Assembly: GCA_019918135.1 (NCBI GenBank)
Contig: WBZZ01001248.1
Location: forward strand, 41,001-105,000
Length of the DNA stretch: 64,000 nucleotides
Direction: 5' to 3'
DNA from: Paulinella micropora
Lineage: Eukaryota > Cercozoa > Imbricatea > Euglyphida > Paulinellidae
Shown here: positions 42,614-54,768 of the stretch, one piece after another
How positions within the stretch are numbered: position 1 is the first letter of the stretch
Layout of the letters: each line of letters begins with the position of its first letter
Translations under genes and position numbers: made by a program
Notes under the pieces: generated by a model
Told to the model about the DNA's origin: nothing
Database searches by the model: none
The model's input: the letters and a program-made list of their open reading frames with translations, nothing else

Positions 42614-44525
42614 GTAAATCTGCCTTGTAGTGTTGACTGTGACATATTTGAGGGAAATCCAGATGAAAAAACCTAGTCACACTTGCTAAACAGAGTTCCA
42701 GCCCAATGGCCTCAAGGCGTTAAACTGTGACGCCAACTCATAACACTTTGGTGGTAGATGCTGGGGAGGAGGGTCGTTGCGCGCGTAAAAGATCTTAAAC
42801 TCCGCATATGCTGGTTGATAGCCCAGGACCCAGCAGACACCAAATTGTTATGGGTGGGGTTTCGAGGCAGCTCTAGCAACCGCGCTTGGTGTATGCACTT
42901 ACATATTCGGTGACGTCTTGCAAGAGGTTGCTGGGACTGCGGAATAACCTCGGCTTAGTGCAGTCTTGTCCTCAGTAGCTCCATCGGTGGCCCCGATCAT
43001 CAGGCGAGATACTGACACGGGGGGGTGGAGGACCTCGAACAAGGGTATTGGAGGCTTATGTCCGTTGAGGATATGCCATTAGCTGCATCAGTACGCATCA
43101 GATATAGTATTATTATTATTATTTTTTTTTTGAAATTTTAAATTTTCTTTTTTAGGTGTGGAGCTTCATTGAATTTAAGGTAATTTTCGTTCATGATTTT
43201 TAGTTTATTTTTTATTTTCACTTTGGTGTTTCATTCCTTTGTAAAAAGAATGAAATTTATTTTTTTGATTTCTCTGATTTCTTATGATGTTGAAAAATGA
43301 TGATTTGGGACTGTAGGATACCTTTTGTGAGGGTATTTTCTTGAAAATGCCTGCGCAAAAAGTGTAATTCAAGTATCTTCTGTGCTTGTGTGTGAATGTA
43401 TTGATACTTAGCGCCCTTCATAACAAGCATGTTTCATAACAAGCATGGAACTGAAACAGAGACCACCAAAGTCAATAACTCATGCTACAATACCTAAATT
43501 TTACATTACTATTTTGGTTATCCAACATTAGCACCTTTTATATAGGTTGTCACCTTCATAAATGTACTGTCACTGCCGGGTGTGTCTACTCAGCTGCAGT
43601 GTGGGCTTGTGTACCACCCCTCCGCGCCGAGCAAAACTGCACGCAAGCAAGGGAAAACGACAACAAGCAAGGGAAAACAGCAACAAGCAAGGAAAATTGG
43701 AAAAGAAAAAGCAGTTTAGCAGCAAATTGTGCCACATCAAACTGAGAAAGGAAACGGCTGCCAGAATTTTATTCCTAAAGCCATTGAGAACCTCTGCAAT
43801 GAATTATGACGTAAAGAACGGTGACAACATTGTGTTTAGAAAGGATTTATCTGGCACCGCCGGGTCTATCGAAAGTATTTGAAACAGAAACAGCAGACAG
43901 ACATCTCGGCAGTTCACCTCTTTCTCCGGCTCAAACGAAGAAACAATATTTATATTTTATGATAGGTAATGATACTGACGAAATATTTTTCTTTTAAAGT
44001 ATTGAGCACATTGGTTAACGTTACAAATGCACAATTTTCTGATTTCTGCAGGACAATATAGGAATTTACAAGTTGACATTCCCTGAAACTAGTAAAAGAA
44101 CTAGAAGGAAGCCTTGGTCTAGTTGGTATGGTACATAGATATATTCATCTATTTTTCGATTTGTTCTCTAAAAACTAAGTCGAATAAATAATTTTGTATT
44201 TCTTGGTTATGCGACGTTAGAGCAGCATGCATAGCCAGGCATTTCCCGCCCCCCCACTTCAAGCCCCACCCTCTAGACACTCTGTACATTCCTATTTTTA
44301 CTATGATTGTTATTCTAGTGTGTGAGAGTTAGTGGTTTGTTACCTTTCTTATAATAGTGTTGGGTTGGATTTTTGGGTTTTATTTTATCTGGGCCGCACG
44401 GTTTCGCATATATTTTTATCTAGGCCGAACTGTCCTTCATATACAAATAGGTTTACTTTATTGCCTGTGTGTCTCTGTGTGTCATGTGTGTGAAGTGTCT
44501 TCTGTGTGCACCTAGGCCTTGCAAT

Positions 44526-44557
<32 letters not shown>

Positions 44558-45020
44558 AGGTGTGTGTGTGTGTGTGTGCGTGTGTTTGGGTGGGTGGCCA
44601 TGAGTGGGCGGGTGTGGGCCGGGTACACCGGTGCGTGCACGTGAGTACTCTGCTTCTGTAGCGTCTCGAGTGCAGTGTGTAAGTCTTGTAACACATAACG
44701 TACTATATGAAAAACATGTAACCATTATGTTGAGAGCAACCTTTCTGCGTGAGGACAGTTAAAGAACCATTTCTATGTGACAAACGTTCCATTTGTGTAG
44801 GGTTCATTACACGGATAGTGATAGGGATAGGGATCGGGATAGGGATAGGAGTGCAGTGGGCAAGACTTCAACCGCGTCGTTCTCAGCCGATCTTTACAAC
44901 CAAAACCTGTGTCATGCCTCATACGGGCTACTGCACAAGTGGTAAAAACAAAATATCTGAGAACGAAACGCTTGAATTCATTGCTTATTGTACTGAAGAA
45001 ATAGGATTTTTTTTCTTTTT
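42613..45020. other. No gene recognised (possible LINE 3' UTR, GT microsatellites)
   Basis: 42613-43122 is unique sequence ending in a second (ATT)n-T8 tract and may be the true LINE 3' UTR. 43123-44520 is AT-rich with one short frame (43482-43745, Lys/Asn-rich) lacking any domain. 44531-44583 is a (GT)n array. 44810-44852 has GGGATA-like repeats. Confidence 0.45.
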
Positions 45021-45676
45021 TCAAATGTTGGCCTCGAGGGCGCATCGCGCACTGGCTATGGCTTGTGCAAGAGGGTTATCGCAAGGCAACTGGTTTTCCA
45101 TAGCTCGAGCAAGGTCCGCGGCCTACATACATACGCACATACATACATGGATACGTAGGTAAATTACATTACATTATATTACATTACATTACATTACATT
45201 ACCTACATGACAATATATTACACTACAATACACTAGTATACACCTTACACTACCTGACACTACCTTGCATTACATTACATCACATTACATTACATTATAT
45301 TACATTACATTAAATTACATTACATTACAATACATTATATTACACTACATTACACTACATTACACATTACACATTACACTACCTTACACTGCTTTACATT
45401 ACATTACATTACATCACATTTCATTACATTACATTTCATTTCATTACATTACATTACATTACATTATATTACATTACATTACATCATTACATTACAATAC
45501 ATTACATACAAACATAAACATACCGTGTCGCCTTCGGGGTTCCTTAACAACGGGTCCGCGCCTAAACAAACAAGCAAGACAGAACAACAGGTGATGCCCA
45601 CGTGTATTGAAAGGTGGATGTAAAGAAGAAAAAAGGGGAAGGAGGAGGAGGAGGAGGAAGAGAGAGAGAGAGCGAG

Positions 45677-45726
<50 letters not shown>

Positions 45727-45930
45727 CAAGAAAGAAAGAAAGAGCAAGCAAGAAAGAAAGAAAGAAAGAAAGCAAGAAAGAAAGAAAGAAAGCAAGAAAG
45801 AAAGAAAGAAAGAAAGAAGAAAGAAAGAAAGAAAGGAGAGAGAGGAAAAGGCATGATGGACCTCGTTCCAACAGACGCCTAACCAACAGCAAATCACCGT
45901 CGCGGGTTGCTTGCATCAATATTGTTTCAC
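45021..45930 (-). CDS. Host ankyrin-repeat gene, three 3' exons, copy A
   Basis: Three exons on the minus strand join in phase: 45930-45862, 45561-45524 and 45122-45021. The splice sites are canonical (acceptor GTTAG before 45930; donor GT at 45861-45860; acceptor TTTAG before 45561; donor GTATGT after 45524; acceptor TGTAG before 45122). The product reads GETILMQATRDGDLLLVRRL, then LLERGADPLLRNPEGDT, then AADLARAMENQ, which is one and a half ankyrin repeats, ending ALEANI at a TGA (45021-45023). The introns are filled by (CTTT)n and (TGTAA)n microsatellites on this strand. Upstream exons are not located. Ankyrin proteins mediate protein-protein contacts; partners unknown. Confidence 0.75.
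45170..45510. repeat. (ACATT)n microsatellite in ankyrin intron, copy A
   Basis: Imperfect pentanucleotide array inside the second intron of the ankyrin gene. Confidence 0.9.
45655..45835. repeat. (GAAA)n microsatellite in ankyrin intron, copy A
   Basis: GAAA/GCAA array with a GA-rich start, inside the first intron of the ankyrin gene. Lys/Glu/Arg- and Phe/Ser/Leu-repeat frames across it are artefacts. Confidence 0.9.
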
Positions 45931-45959
45931 CTAACACAGAAGGAGCAGTCACTCACTCA

Positions 45960-46200
45960 CTCACTCACAATCACACACACACACACACACTCCCTTTGTG
46001 TGTGTGTGTATGTGTGTGTGTGCGTGCGTGCGCGCGCGCACGCGTGTGTGTGTGTGTGTGCATGCGTGCGTGCGTGCTTGTGTGTGTGTGTGGACAGACA
46101 AGACACACAGACACAGACACACACACACACGCACGCGCGCGCGCACACACACGCACGCACGCGTGTGTGTGTGTGTATCTCTCTCTCTCTCTCTCCTCTC
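45960..46200. repeat. (CA/GT)n and (CT)n microsatellites, copy A
   Basis: Mixed CA, GT, CGTG and CT dinucleotide arrays with alternating purine-pyrimidine stretches (GCGCGCGCAC) that could form Z-DNA. Copy B runs into the same array at the window end. Confidence 0.9.
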
Positions 46201-46277
46201 TCTCGCCCCACAAACCGAAGCCCCAAGAATCTCTTCAAATATAACCAGAAAGTACTCCAGAACAGATTCAAGGCAGG

Positions 46278-46452
46278 GGACCTCGCATGCTGCGTGCGTT
46301 AAGATCCAATCGCCGAGCTCGATTAAATGATGTGGGTAACTTGGGAGGAGCAATGAGGCGCCACGGACCTCGCATGTTGCGTGCGTTAAGATCCAATAGC
46401 CGAGCTCGATTAAACGATGTGGGTAACTTGGGAGGAGCAATGAGGCGCCACG
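46278..46452. repeat. 87 bp tandem duplication
   Basis: Two units starting GGACCTCGCATG at 46278 and 46365 with four or so differences. One minus-strand frame stays open through both (29 codons each), so it could be a duplicated exon, but no domain is recognised and splice sites are not convincing. 46453-47270 holds nothing recognisable. Confidence 0.7.
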
Positions 46453-47274
46453 GGTCAGTATCACTCCGCCGCAATTCTTGGAGGTCCTGATTGTGCTAGA
46501 TGAGACGTACTACCAGTAATCACTGTCAGTCGCCTTCAGTGCGTATGTGGTTAGCTGGCCTTTTTTCGGTGGTTCTCGTTCGGTGACCCTGTTGAAAAAA
46601 TGGGCTGTATCGCAGGTGCTTTTGAAAAAATGGGCTGTCTCGCACAGGAACGTTCCAGCGTGTCAGCCTCCATCGATGACCGCCTCACTAGTGATAGAAT
46701 GTGCAACGCTGGTGAGACTGTGAAAGCAATCACGGGCTTTTTTTTTTGTTGTTGTGACCAATAAAAAAATCTGGGACCGTAAGAATCGGAGGTTTTGTCG
46801 CCAAGTGGCTGAAAGAAACGGCTGAACGGGCGCATGTGTGGTAGACATGCGTGTGCTGTAATGTGTGGTACAGCACATGCGTGCACGTGCACGAATGAGG
46901 CCACATACTCAGCAATTGTGCACATTGTGCCAAAAATTCGTTAAAATGGACCCGGCCCTAAGTAGACTGTAAGAAAGCGGTCAACCCGGGAAAGAAAACG
47001 GGAAGTCGTACAGAAGACCGTATACTGACCCTTTCCTTTCGCCGTGATTTACTGTATGAATGTATATCCATACCTCTTTACGCAAACACTGTTTTAATAG
47101 AAGACTTGCCATTCATAGCTCTGAAGACAGGCCATAGATGCGGCCGTCCTTAGCTTCTAGCTTGCTACATACATAAATACATTCACATATGAAACTCATA
47201 TGTGCAACATTACAGACTGAAGAGTGATCATGATGTCAACTGTGACGTACCACGCTACCAATCTACTGGTAACA

Positions 47275-48067
<793 letters not shown>

Positions 48068-48076
48068 AAAATACTC

Positions 48077-48451
48077 GTGAAAGGGCTGTACCCCATACAC
48101 ATTCGTGAGGTAGGTGGCACACCCCTCAACCTCCACGGTAAACCGGTACGCAATGATAGTTGTCATGTCGCTAGTAGTAAACAGTGTGAGGCAACAGTGC
48201 CTGACACGGGTGTCCGGTGCTCGTGGAGTTTGGGGGCAGCGAGAAAAGGGACAAGAGGTGGGGCGTGTGCTGCTAGAATAGTAGATCATGACTTCTGTGC
48301 AAAGCACCTTGAACAAGAGAGAAAGAGGGAGGAGATATTAGCCAAGTACAGGGAGAAATTGAACCTAGGTCTCCTACCCCCTTACGACGCTCTCAGGATT
48401 GAACATACTATCTTATTGACCAAATCTCACTTTGGAGACAACACACAGTGA
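48077..48451 (+). CDS. Zinc-binding protein in the Copia-like element, copy B
   Basis: Identical in protein sequence to the frame at 30187-30561, including the Cys/His cluster and the 4 nt overlap with the next frame. Here no gag or LTR precedes it, only an (AGT)n array. Confidence 0.5.
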   Translation: MKGLYPIHIREVGGTPLNLHGKPVRNDSCHVASSKQCEATVPDTGVRCSWSLGAARKGTRGGACAARIVDHDFCAKHLEQERKREEILAKYREKLNLGLLPPYDALRIEHTILLTKSHFGDNTQ

Positions 48452-49227
48452 CTCGTCATTCATCCTTTTCCACCTCACTCACCACTACTACCACTACACC
48501 TACTACTACTACCCAGAACGTACGTAGAGGAGGAATAGGAGTAGGGGGAGTAAGAGGAGTAGGTGAAGGGATAGGACAGTCTGTACCTCTTCTATCTGCA
48601 CTGCCCACATCTCAAGCACAACCCACATCGCAAGCACAGCCTTTAAGCATGTTGTCAGAACCTCACGTACCACCTATTACATCTGTAACGTTGGCGTTGT
48701 TAACTCACGCACATCCTGTGTCTTGTGTTGTGTCTGTCCCACCTGAAGGAGAGCCGGGAGAAACCCCAAACAACCAACCAACCGTTCGTACAACCTCTGA
48801 ACAGGGGAAAGTAGGGACGGTAGAGGGTAAGCAAGTGTTGGGCAGTGGGGGACTTCCTCCTATCGAAGAGTTGCAAAGACTTCTCAATGCTCTCACTCAA
48901 GGGTTTGAGAATAGGACAGTGAAAGATGGACAGATCGTAACTAGGAGTGGGGAATACGATGATTTTTATATAGAAGTGTATTATGCTATACACGACTGTA
49001 TAATAACTATTGCCACCAAGCACGACAACCCATTTGCACGTGGCATTGTCTCTTCTTTTCCTTATATGTTAAAAGAGATAGAGGAGCTTGAAGCTGTGTT
49101 GGGGGGTAAGACGCCACCGGAAGAGGATGAGAAACAGATAGTTCTCAGACCGACATTACCATCAACACTCAAAGCACACACACTGCAACACAAGAAAACT
49201 CACGTGCCGAATGTGCTATTATGTTGA
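48448..49227 (+). CDS. Unknown protein of the Copia-like element, copy B
   Basis: 259 residues, six fewer than copy A because one 18 bp repeat unit is absent in the Ser/Gln-rich part. Otherwise identical. Confidence 0.45.
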   Translation: MTRHSSFSTSLTTTTTTPTTTTQNVRRGGIGVGGVRGVGEGIGQSVPLLSALPTSQAQPTSQAQPLSMLSEPHVPPITSVTLALLTHAHPVSCVVSVPPEGEPGETPNNQPTVRTTSEQGKVGTVEGKQVLGSGGLPPIEELQRLLNALTQGFENRTVKDGQIVTRSGEYDDFYIEVYYAIHDCIITIATKHDNPFARGIVSSFPYMLKEIEELEAVLGGKTPPEEDEKQIVLRPTLPSTLKAHTLQHKKTHVPNVLLC

Positions 49228-49676
49228 TGGGGAACGAAACAGACAGCGACACCAAAACCAACAGTATTGTGTGGGCAGACGACAGTGGCGCGAGTGAAAC
49301 ACAGTCTCCCGACAAAGCCACATTTGTTAAACTCGTGAATGCCCCACAGAAGTTTAGGATTGCGAAAGGGAGTATTCGGACTGAGTATAAGGGTAAGGTC
49401 CAAATGAACCTCTCTGGTGCTTACGGGGATGAAATCTGTGTCTTTGACTCACACACCACCTACAACCCACATTTGAAATGTGGGTTAGTCGTGACTTCGG
49501 CATGGGTGCGAAAAGGGTTTGCTGTAGTGCTCCAAAATAACCAAGTTATCGTTCTAGACAAACCTATCCGGATTGAGGAGAAACAGATATTAGCCAGGGG
49601 GAGAGCTCTACCTAACAACCTCACGGTTTTTGACGCCCCAGGGATTAAACCACTTAACCCCAATGAGTGGTATTAA
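49221..49676 (+). CDS. Copia-like aspartic protease region, copy B
   Basis: 151 residues, same as copy A, with the DSGA active-site motif intact. Confidence 0.6.
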   Translation: MLMGNETDSDTKTNSIVWADDSGASETQSPDKATFVKLVNAPQKFRIAKGSIRTEYKGKVQMNLSGAYGDEICVFDSHTTYNPHLKCGLVVTSAWVRKGFAVVLQNNQVIVLDKPIRIEEKQILARGRALPNNLTVFDAPGIKPLNPNEWY

Positions 49677-49971
49677 CCCACTACACAGTCTGCCCTCAAC
49701 ACGGAACGACCACTCAACCTACCCCTCCTCCTGAAACAAGTGAGGTTCCCGAGTCTGATGATTCATCGGACTCGGGGGTACAAGCTTGACAACTGTCCTC
49801 TCACCTTTCTCAAAAATCCAACCTACCTGTATACCATATACCATGACATAATACTGTTCTTCGTCTCCTTGTATATGTGGTTGGCAATGTGATATGTCTC
49901 GTACTTACATGCCTTATTCTACTGAGATTGACACAGAGAGAGGTGAGAGAGCAAAACAGTAGGATGATAAG

Positions 49972-51030
49972 ATGTTTTGCCCTGTTGTCCGTCCCCAATA
50001 CCATGAAAACATACACGCCACCGTATTTCACTGCATGTGTAAACAGAGAGGGGTAAAAGCCATGGAAAGAATAGCTAAGTATATGGGAGTAAAGATAGTG
50101 GGGAAAGAGTGGAGAGAACGTATAATGAAGTGTGAGTGGTGTTTGCGGAATAAAATCAAAAAGATACCACACTTCAAAAGGAACCATCATATCGTAGAAC
50201 ACCGACCCGGGATCCACATCTCCATGGATACCCAGGGTTGGTGGAATACGATATCATGGGACGGTAAGCGATATAAATTTACCGTTAAGTGCTTAGCATC
50301 CAATTTTGAACTTGATTATTATTTGCGTCATAAGAATGAGTTCTTTCCTTGCTTTCTCAAGGCTACTGCTTTCTTTGAGAGACACGGGAAAGAAGGTTAA
50401 GTTCATTACTTGTGACCAGGAATACGGCAAGTATAAAGAGTTCAAAGATTGGGTGGACATAAATCAGCCGGTCTTTCTCGAGGCCCCGACGGGGGAGAAA
50501 CAGGTTGTCGCTAAGGTAGAGAGGCCTCACCAAACAAATGGTGGGCCCGCCAGAGCTATCCTTAGCGACGCCGAACTCCCACCTTCTATGTGGGTGGAAG
50601 CAGAGAAAGCCGCGACGTACTTCGGCAATCTTTTACCTTTCGCTCATGGACCTTTTAAAAGGAAATCCCCTATGAGGTCATCCACAAACGTAAACCCATG
50701 CTACACCACCTCAGACCTATAGGGTGCATGGCTTTTATGAAGGTGGATGCTAAGAGGGGAAAAGGCGAGAGGGGAAAGAGAGTAATATTTCTCGGGTACG
50801 AACGGAATACCGGATATTATCGGGTGTATGATCCAGTTGCAAGGAAAATACACGGTAATGTTCGTAATGTCGTGTTCGATGTCTGGAAATTGGGGAAGAG
50901 GGAGGCATCTAAATCTCTAGCAGGGACAAACGCCTCTGAAGAGATGTTTTCGGTGAAATGGCATTTGCCCCCTCCCGAACCCCAACGAACCTCGCAACAC
51001 CCAGAAAGTCAAGGTAACGTTTCGGGGTAG
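49972..51030 (+). pseudogene. Copia-like integrase, copy B (two frameshifts)
   Basis: Carries the same two frame breaks as copy A (near 50387 and 50667), so these lesions predate the duplication and are not independent sequencing errors. One substitution (Cys to Gly at the end of the first frame) distinguishes it. Confidence 0.7.
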
Positions 51031-51153
51031 GTCTCGGTAGAGGTATTTCCGACTGGGGGAGAAACTCTCCCAGCCGGGGATCTATCATCCGGATCGACCC
51101 CACACAAGGCGCCCCCCAGTGACTCCAACACAAGGAACGGCGATACTAGGGCA

Positions 51154-51543
51154 GTGGAAGTCAGGGAAGACAGATCTGACCCACCACCCATTGTACCTCC
51201 AACCCTAAAAGTTATGGCCTCTAAGCCCGGTGGGGATCAGGGGGAGGCGAAAGTCACGAAAAAGAAACATAATATCAAAGAGAGACGAGATTTGTCCGGG
51301 GTATATATGGAAATTCCGGCTAAAGCGTGGGGAGAGGGATGGGCAAAACAAACTTACGGGGATAATTGGCAAACTGCGGTTCGCAAAGGGACGTTTTCTG
51401 CACCCGCTGCCCCAGTTGTCCGTAAAACCAAACTTTTCCCGGGCCGGGCACATGCGGTCCTCTTTGATGACGGGGTTACCGAAAAAGTGATTGATACGGA
51501 AATTCTCAAGCGGGGCGCGACTATATCATTCCTTTCCGCGTAA
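51154..51543 (+). CDS. Unknown basic protein with SH3/Tudor-like end, copy B
   Basis: 129 residues with one substitution (Val to Phe) relative to copy A. A one-base C insertion upstream (about 51072) changes only non-coding sequence. Confidence 0.4.
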   Translation: MEVREDRSDPPPIVPPTLKVMASKPGGDQGEAKVTKKKHNIKERRDLSGVYMEIPAKAWGEGWAKQTYGDNWQTAVRKGTFSAPAAPVVRKTKLFPGRAHAVLFDDGVTEKVIDTEILKRGATISFLSA

Positions 51544-53544
51544 GGACGCGAGGATATACATTTATTCCGCGAAGGATCGCGATGTTTATTACGTATCCCG
51601 CGCGGGGACGCGATGACAGGCTTACGAGCCTTAAGAGATAATATAATAACCCGCCAGGGGGCGAGGTCATCAACGTAGCAGGACTGATCACCCTCACGTT
51701 CACTTGTATATTCACCCTCAGCCTACGGTGGCACAATAAGGGTAAGCGTACGGAGTACGAACGTGTCAATGGTCGGCATGAGAGAATGAGAGAATGAGCT
51801 CGAGAGATGAGAAGAGAGATGAAATATGATCGAGAGAAGAGAACGGGAGGGGGTAATGCAAATACACCCACAGGTACCGCTGAGGGCAACGGGCCCATAA
51901 GGCAATCACAGCCACGGTACATTTGGAATATCTAACTCATGGAATTTATTTTTTTGTGCCCCGCAGGGACGCGAGGACGGCGGAACGCTGAATGGAAAAG
52001 ACTCACCGCTCGGCATGCGGATCAAGGGATGTACATGGACTGATAACAACAAGGGCACGGGGAGCCTAAACGGAAGGCGGAACGAGGGATGACGGAATAG
52101 GGGGAGAGGGGATAGATTATAGGATGGATAGTAATAGAAACTGATAGATTGTGGGACGGGTAGTAATAGAAATGGATAGTACGGATTGTGATAGATATGG
52201 ATAGACTATAGCATTGATAATGGTAGGGATAGAAAGGTGGGACGACACGTGGCATCGGGAAGACCAGCTGGACGAACGGGGGAACTGGACGAAAAAAAAA
52301 AAAGGGGGGGGGGAACCCTTATGGGAGGCAGAGCGTGGGGATGGGATAGAGGGGCAGGTTTTAAGTGGTACTCGGGGTCGTTTCAAGCATGGAGTGCTAG
52401 CGCCGGGGGGACGGCGGTGGGGGACATCAAAGGCTTGGCGGGGCCTTCCCTTAACAACGTCTTAAGTTACTTCTGGGCTACACGCCGGGACTACAGCGTC
52501 ACCTGGGGCCTTAATTCGATAAAAGTCCTTTCAAATTTCCAAGAGATTCGTTGGCAATTTTCACGGATAAGGCGGACGAACGCGGATATGGATCGGCTTT
52601 TTCAAATTCCCAAGAGATTCGTTGGTAATTTTCACTGATAAGGCGGAAAAACGCGGATGTGGATTGGCTTTTTCAAATTCCCAAGAGTTTCGTCTGCAAT
52701 TTTCAGGGATTCGAGATTTCCACGGATTAGTAATTTTACCGTTTGGCACAAGGGAACTTATGCAAAATCGTATTAGAAGGGGATGTAAAGCGGCGACTTG
52801 AGATGTGTATTTCCACGGATTAGCGATTTTACACAAGAGAGCTTATGCAAAATCGTGGTGGGAAAATATGGGGTGGTCAGTTTTCACAATCATAAAGTGG
52901 CAGCTATTACAGAGGGAACTTGCGAATAATCTTTGGGCGCCGATGCGGCTGAAAGGAGAATAAGACGGAATCAATGGATTTTAATCATGCATAAAAGGAA
53001 TTTATCAATAACTATCAGGGGGATCGGATAGTATAGACTCACACTAGGTGGGAGGGACGATGAGTGAATTTCGGGTAACACGGGGTGTGCAATTTTATCC
53101 TAGCGGAAGGGTCTAGTCACTAACCGTCACTCATAATTTTTACACATTTTATCCCGGTTTGGTTCGGCTGGTCTTGATTCGACTTCTCGCGCACCCTGAC
53201 GAGGGCACGCTCGAGGGGGAGCCTACCGCCGGCCCATCCGGTATACAATGGCATTACCCTATGTTCCGGTCTGTCGGTTATCCTTGGTTTGGAGAGTACG
53301 GAGTCCCTTCTATTTTCTGTATTCCTCATTCTACAAATAGTTAGTTGTTATCAGTATTACTAAATATTGAGTCGGATGACAGTATTAATAACACCACTTA
53401 AGCAGAATGGAAAGTATATTACAAATAATCGCGAAGAATATGAACGAAATAAAAAATGTATGCTCATAGAACTAAAACTAAGAAACTTCAATTTATTGTT
53501 TGGTTTGGAAGAAGATGAGCTTCCGCCGTTGGAAGACGATGTTG

Positions 53545-53598
<54 letters not shown>

Positions 53599-53666
53599 TT
53601 GGGGGGCACCAATACATGGTTGAGTGTCACCGCCACACGGCGGGGTTGGGGCAGTTGGCAGCTTGT
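51544..53666. other. Non-coding, with 70 bp tandem repeats and (TTA)n, copy B
   Basis: Counterpart of 33671-35789. It has two full 70 bp units instead of about three (52535-52690) and a longer (TTA)n tract (53544-53597). No gene recognised. Confidence 0.5.
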
Positions 53667-54705
53667 TATGAGGGGTACATAATCAGTGCTCCACTGATTC
53701 ATGAGACGGAAACTTTTACTGAGAGAAGCTCTCTCAGCACGCTCACGGCTCTTGGCTCGGGGTGGCCTCTGGTATCACTCGGGGTGCGGGGGGTGGGGGT
53801 TATCTGAGGGAGGGGGTTGGGCTCAGTGGGTCACTGGACAGGTTGGTTAACTAAACTACTGTCGGTATGAGTGGGAATGAAGGCGACAGGCTCCACACAT
53901 TTCCACAAGCCTTGAAATCACTCAACTGCCACAGTAGCGACTGCCTGGACGCGGGGCTCCTGACTCACCCTCTCTCCCAGAACCCCTCGTGCTCACTTTG
54001 CGGATGCCATGGGGATGCTCTGGCGGAGGGTCGGGACGTGTTGGGTGCATGTGACCGGGCCTGTCACTTAGTGTTCTCGGTAGATGACTCTTTTGTAGCT
54101 TCTATCGGACGCAGGGTGGCTTGCCACGACACCTCAATGATGCATAGTACGTCACGTCTCTGACCTTGTTACGGGGGCGGGTAACTGAGGCGGGTTCCTG
54201 AAGGCTGGTTACGGAAGCTATGTTATTGTTGTTGGGTTCCTGGCTGCTATGTTATTGTTGTTGGGTTCCTGGCTGCTATGTTATTGTTGTTGGGTTCCTG
54301 GCTGCTATGTTATTGTTGTTGGGTTCCTGGCTGCTATGTTATTGTTGTTGGGTTCCTGGCGCTATGTTATTGTTGTTGGGTTCCTGGCGGCGTACATGTT
54401 TATGCTTTTTTAAGGGTTGAGATTTAAATAACCCCACTCGGGTCTTCTTTTATCGAGCTCACCACTCGGTGGATGGAGGCCTGGGGTAGACTTATACGAT
54501 GTTTTTGATGCTAGGTTCCGTCTCCAGGGATTCGACTGGCATCGCTGCTTTGTCTCACCGCACTGCCTCACCCACACATCCACGCTGGCACACTGTTTCT
54601 CCTCTTGCTCTTGTACCTATGTCGCACACAGCTATGAGCTCACGCCGATGAGTGGTTGTGACGAGGTGCACCCAGCTGGATTGCGGGCGAGCCACGGCGG
54701 CCTCG

Positions 54706-54768
<63 letters not shown>

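Larger units (their letters stand above)
30178..46150 (+). repeat. Segmental duplication, copy A (partner 48068-64000)
   Basis: The whole block from AAATACTCGTGA to the GT/CA microsatellite near 46150 recurs in the same orientation, starting at 48068 and running off the window. Base differences are rare. Most are microsatellite or homopolymer length changes, plus single substitutions. The offset drifts only from 17890 to 17850, so it is one duplication event of at least 16 kb. The left breakpoint falls inside the Copia-like element. Confidence 0.95.

Noticed and set aside
43482-43882. Lys/Asn-rich frames as a host gene
   Set aside because: No domain, the frame is altered between the two copies by a deletion, and no splice context is evident.
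44810-44852. Telomere-like GGGATA repeats
   Set aside because: Only a few imperfect units at an internal position; not a telomeric array.
45607-45882. Lys/Glu/Arg-repeat protein
   Set aside because: It is the GAAA microsatellite inside an intron of the ankyrin gene on the other strand.
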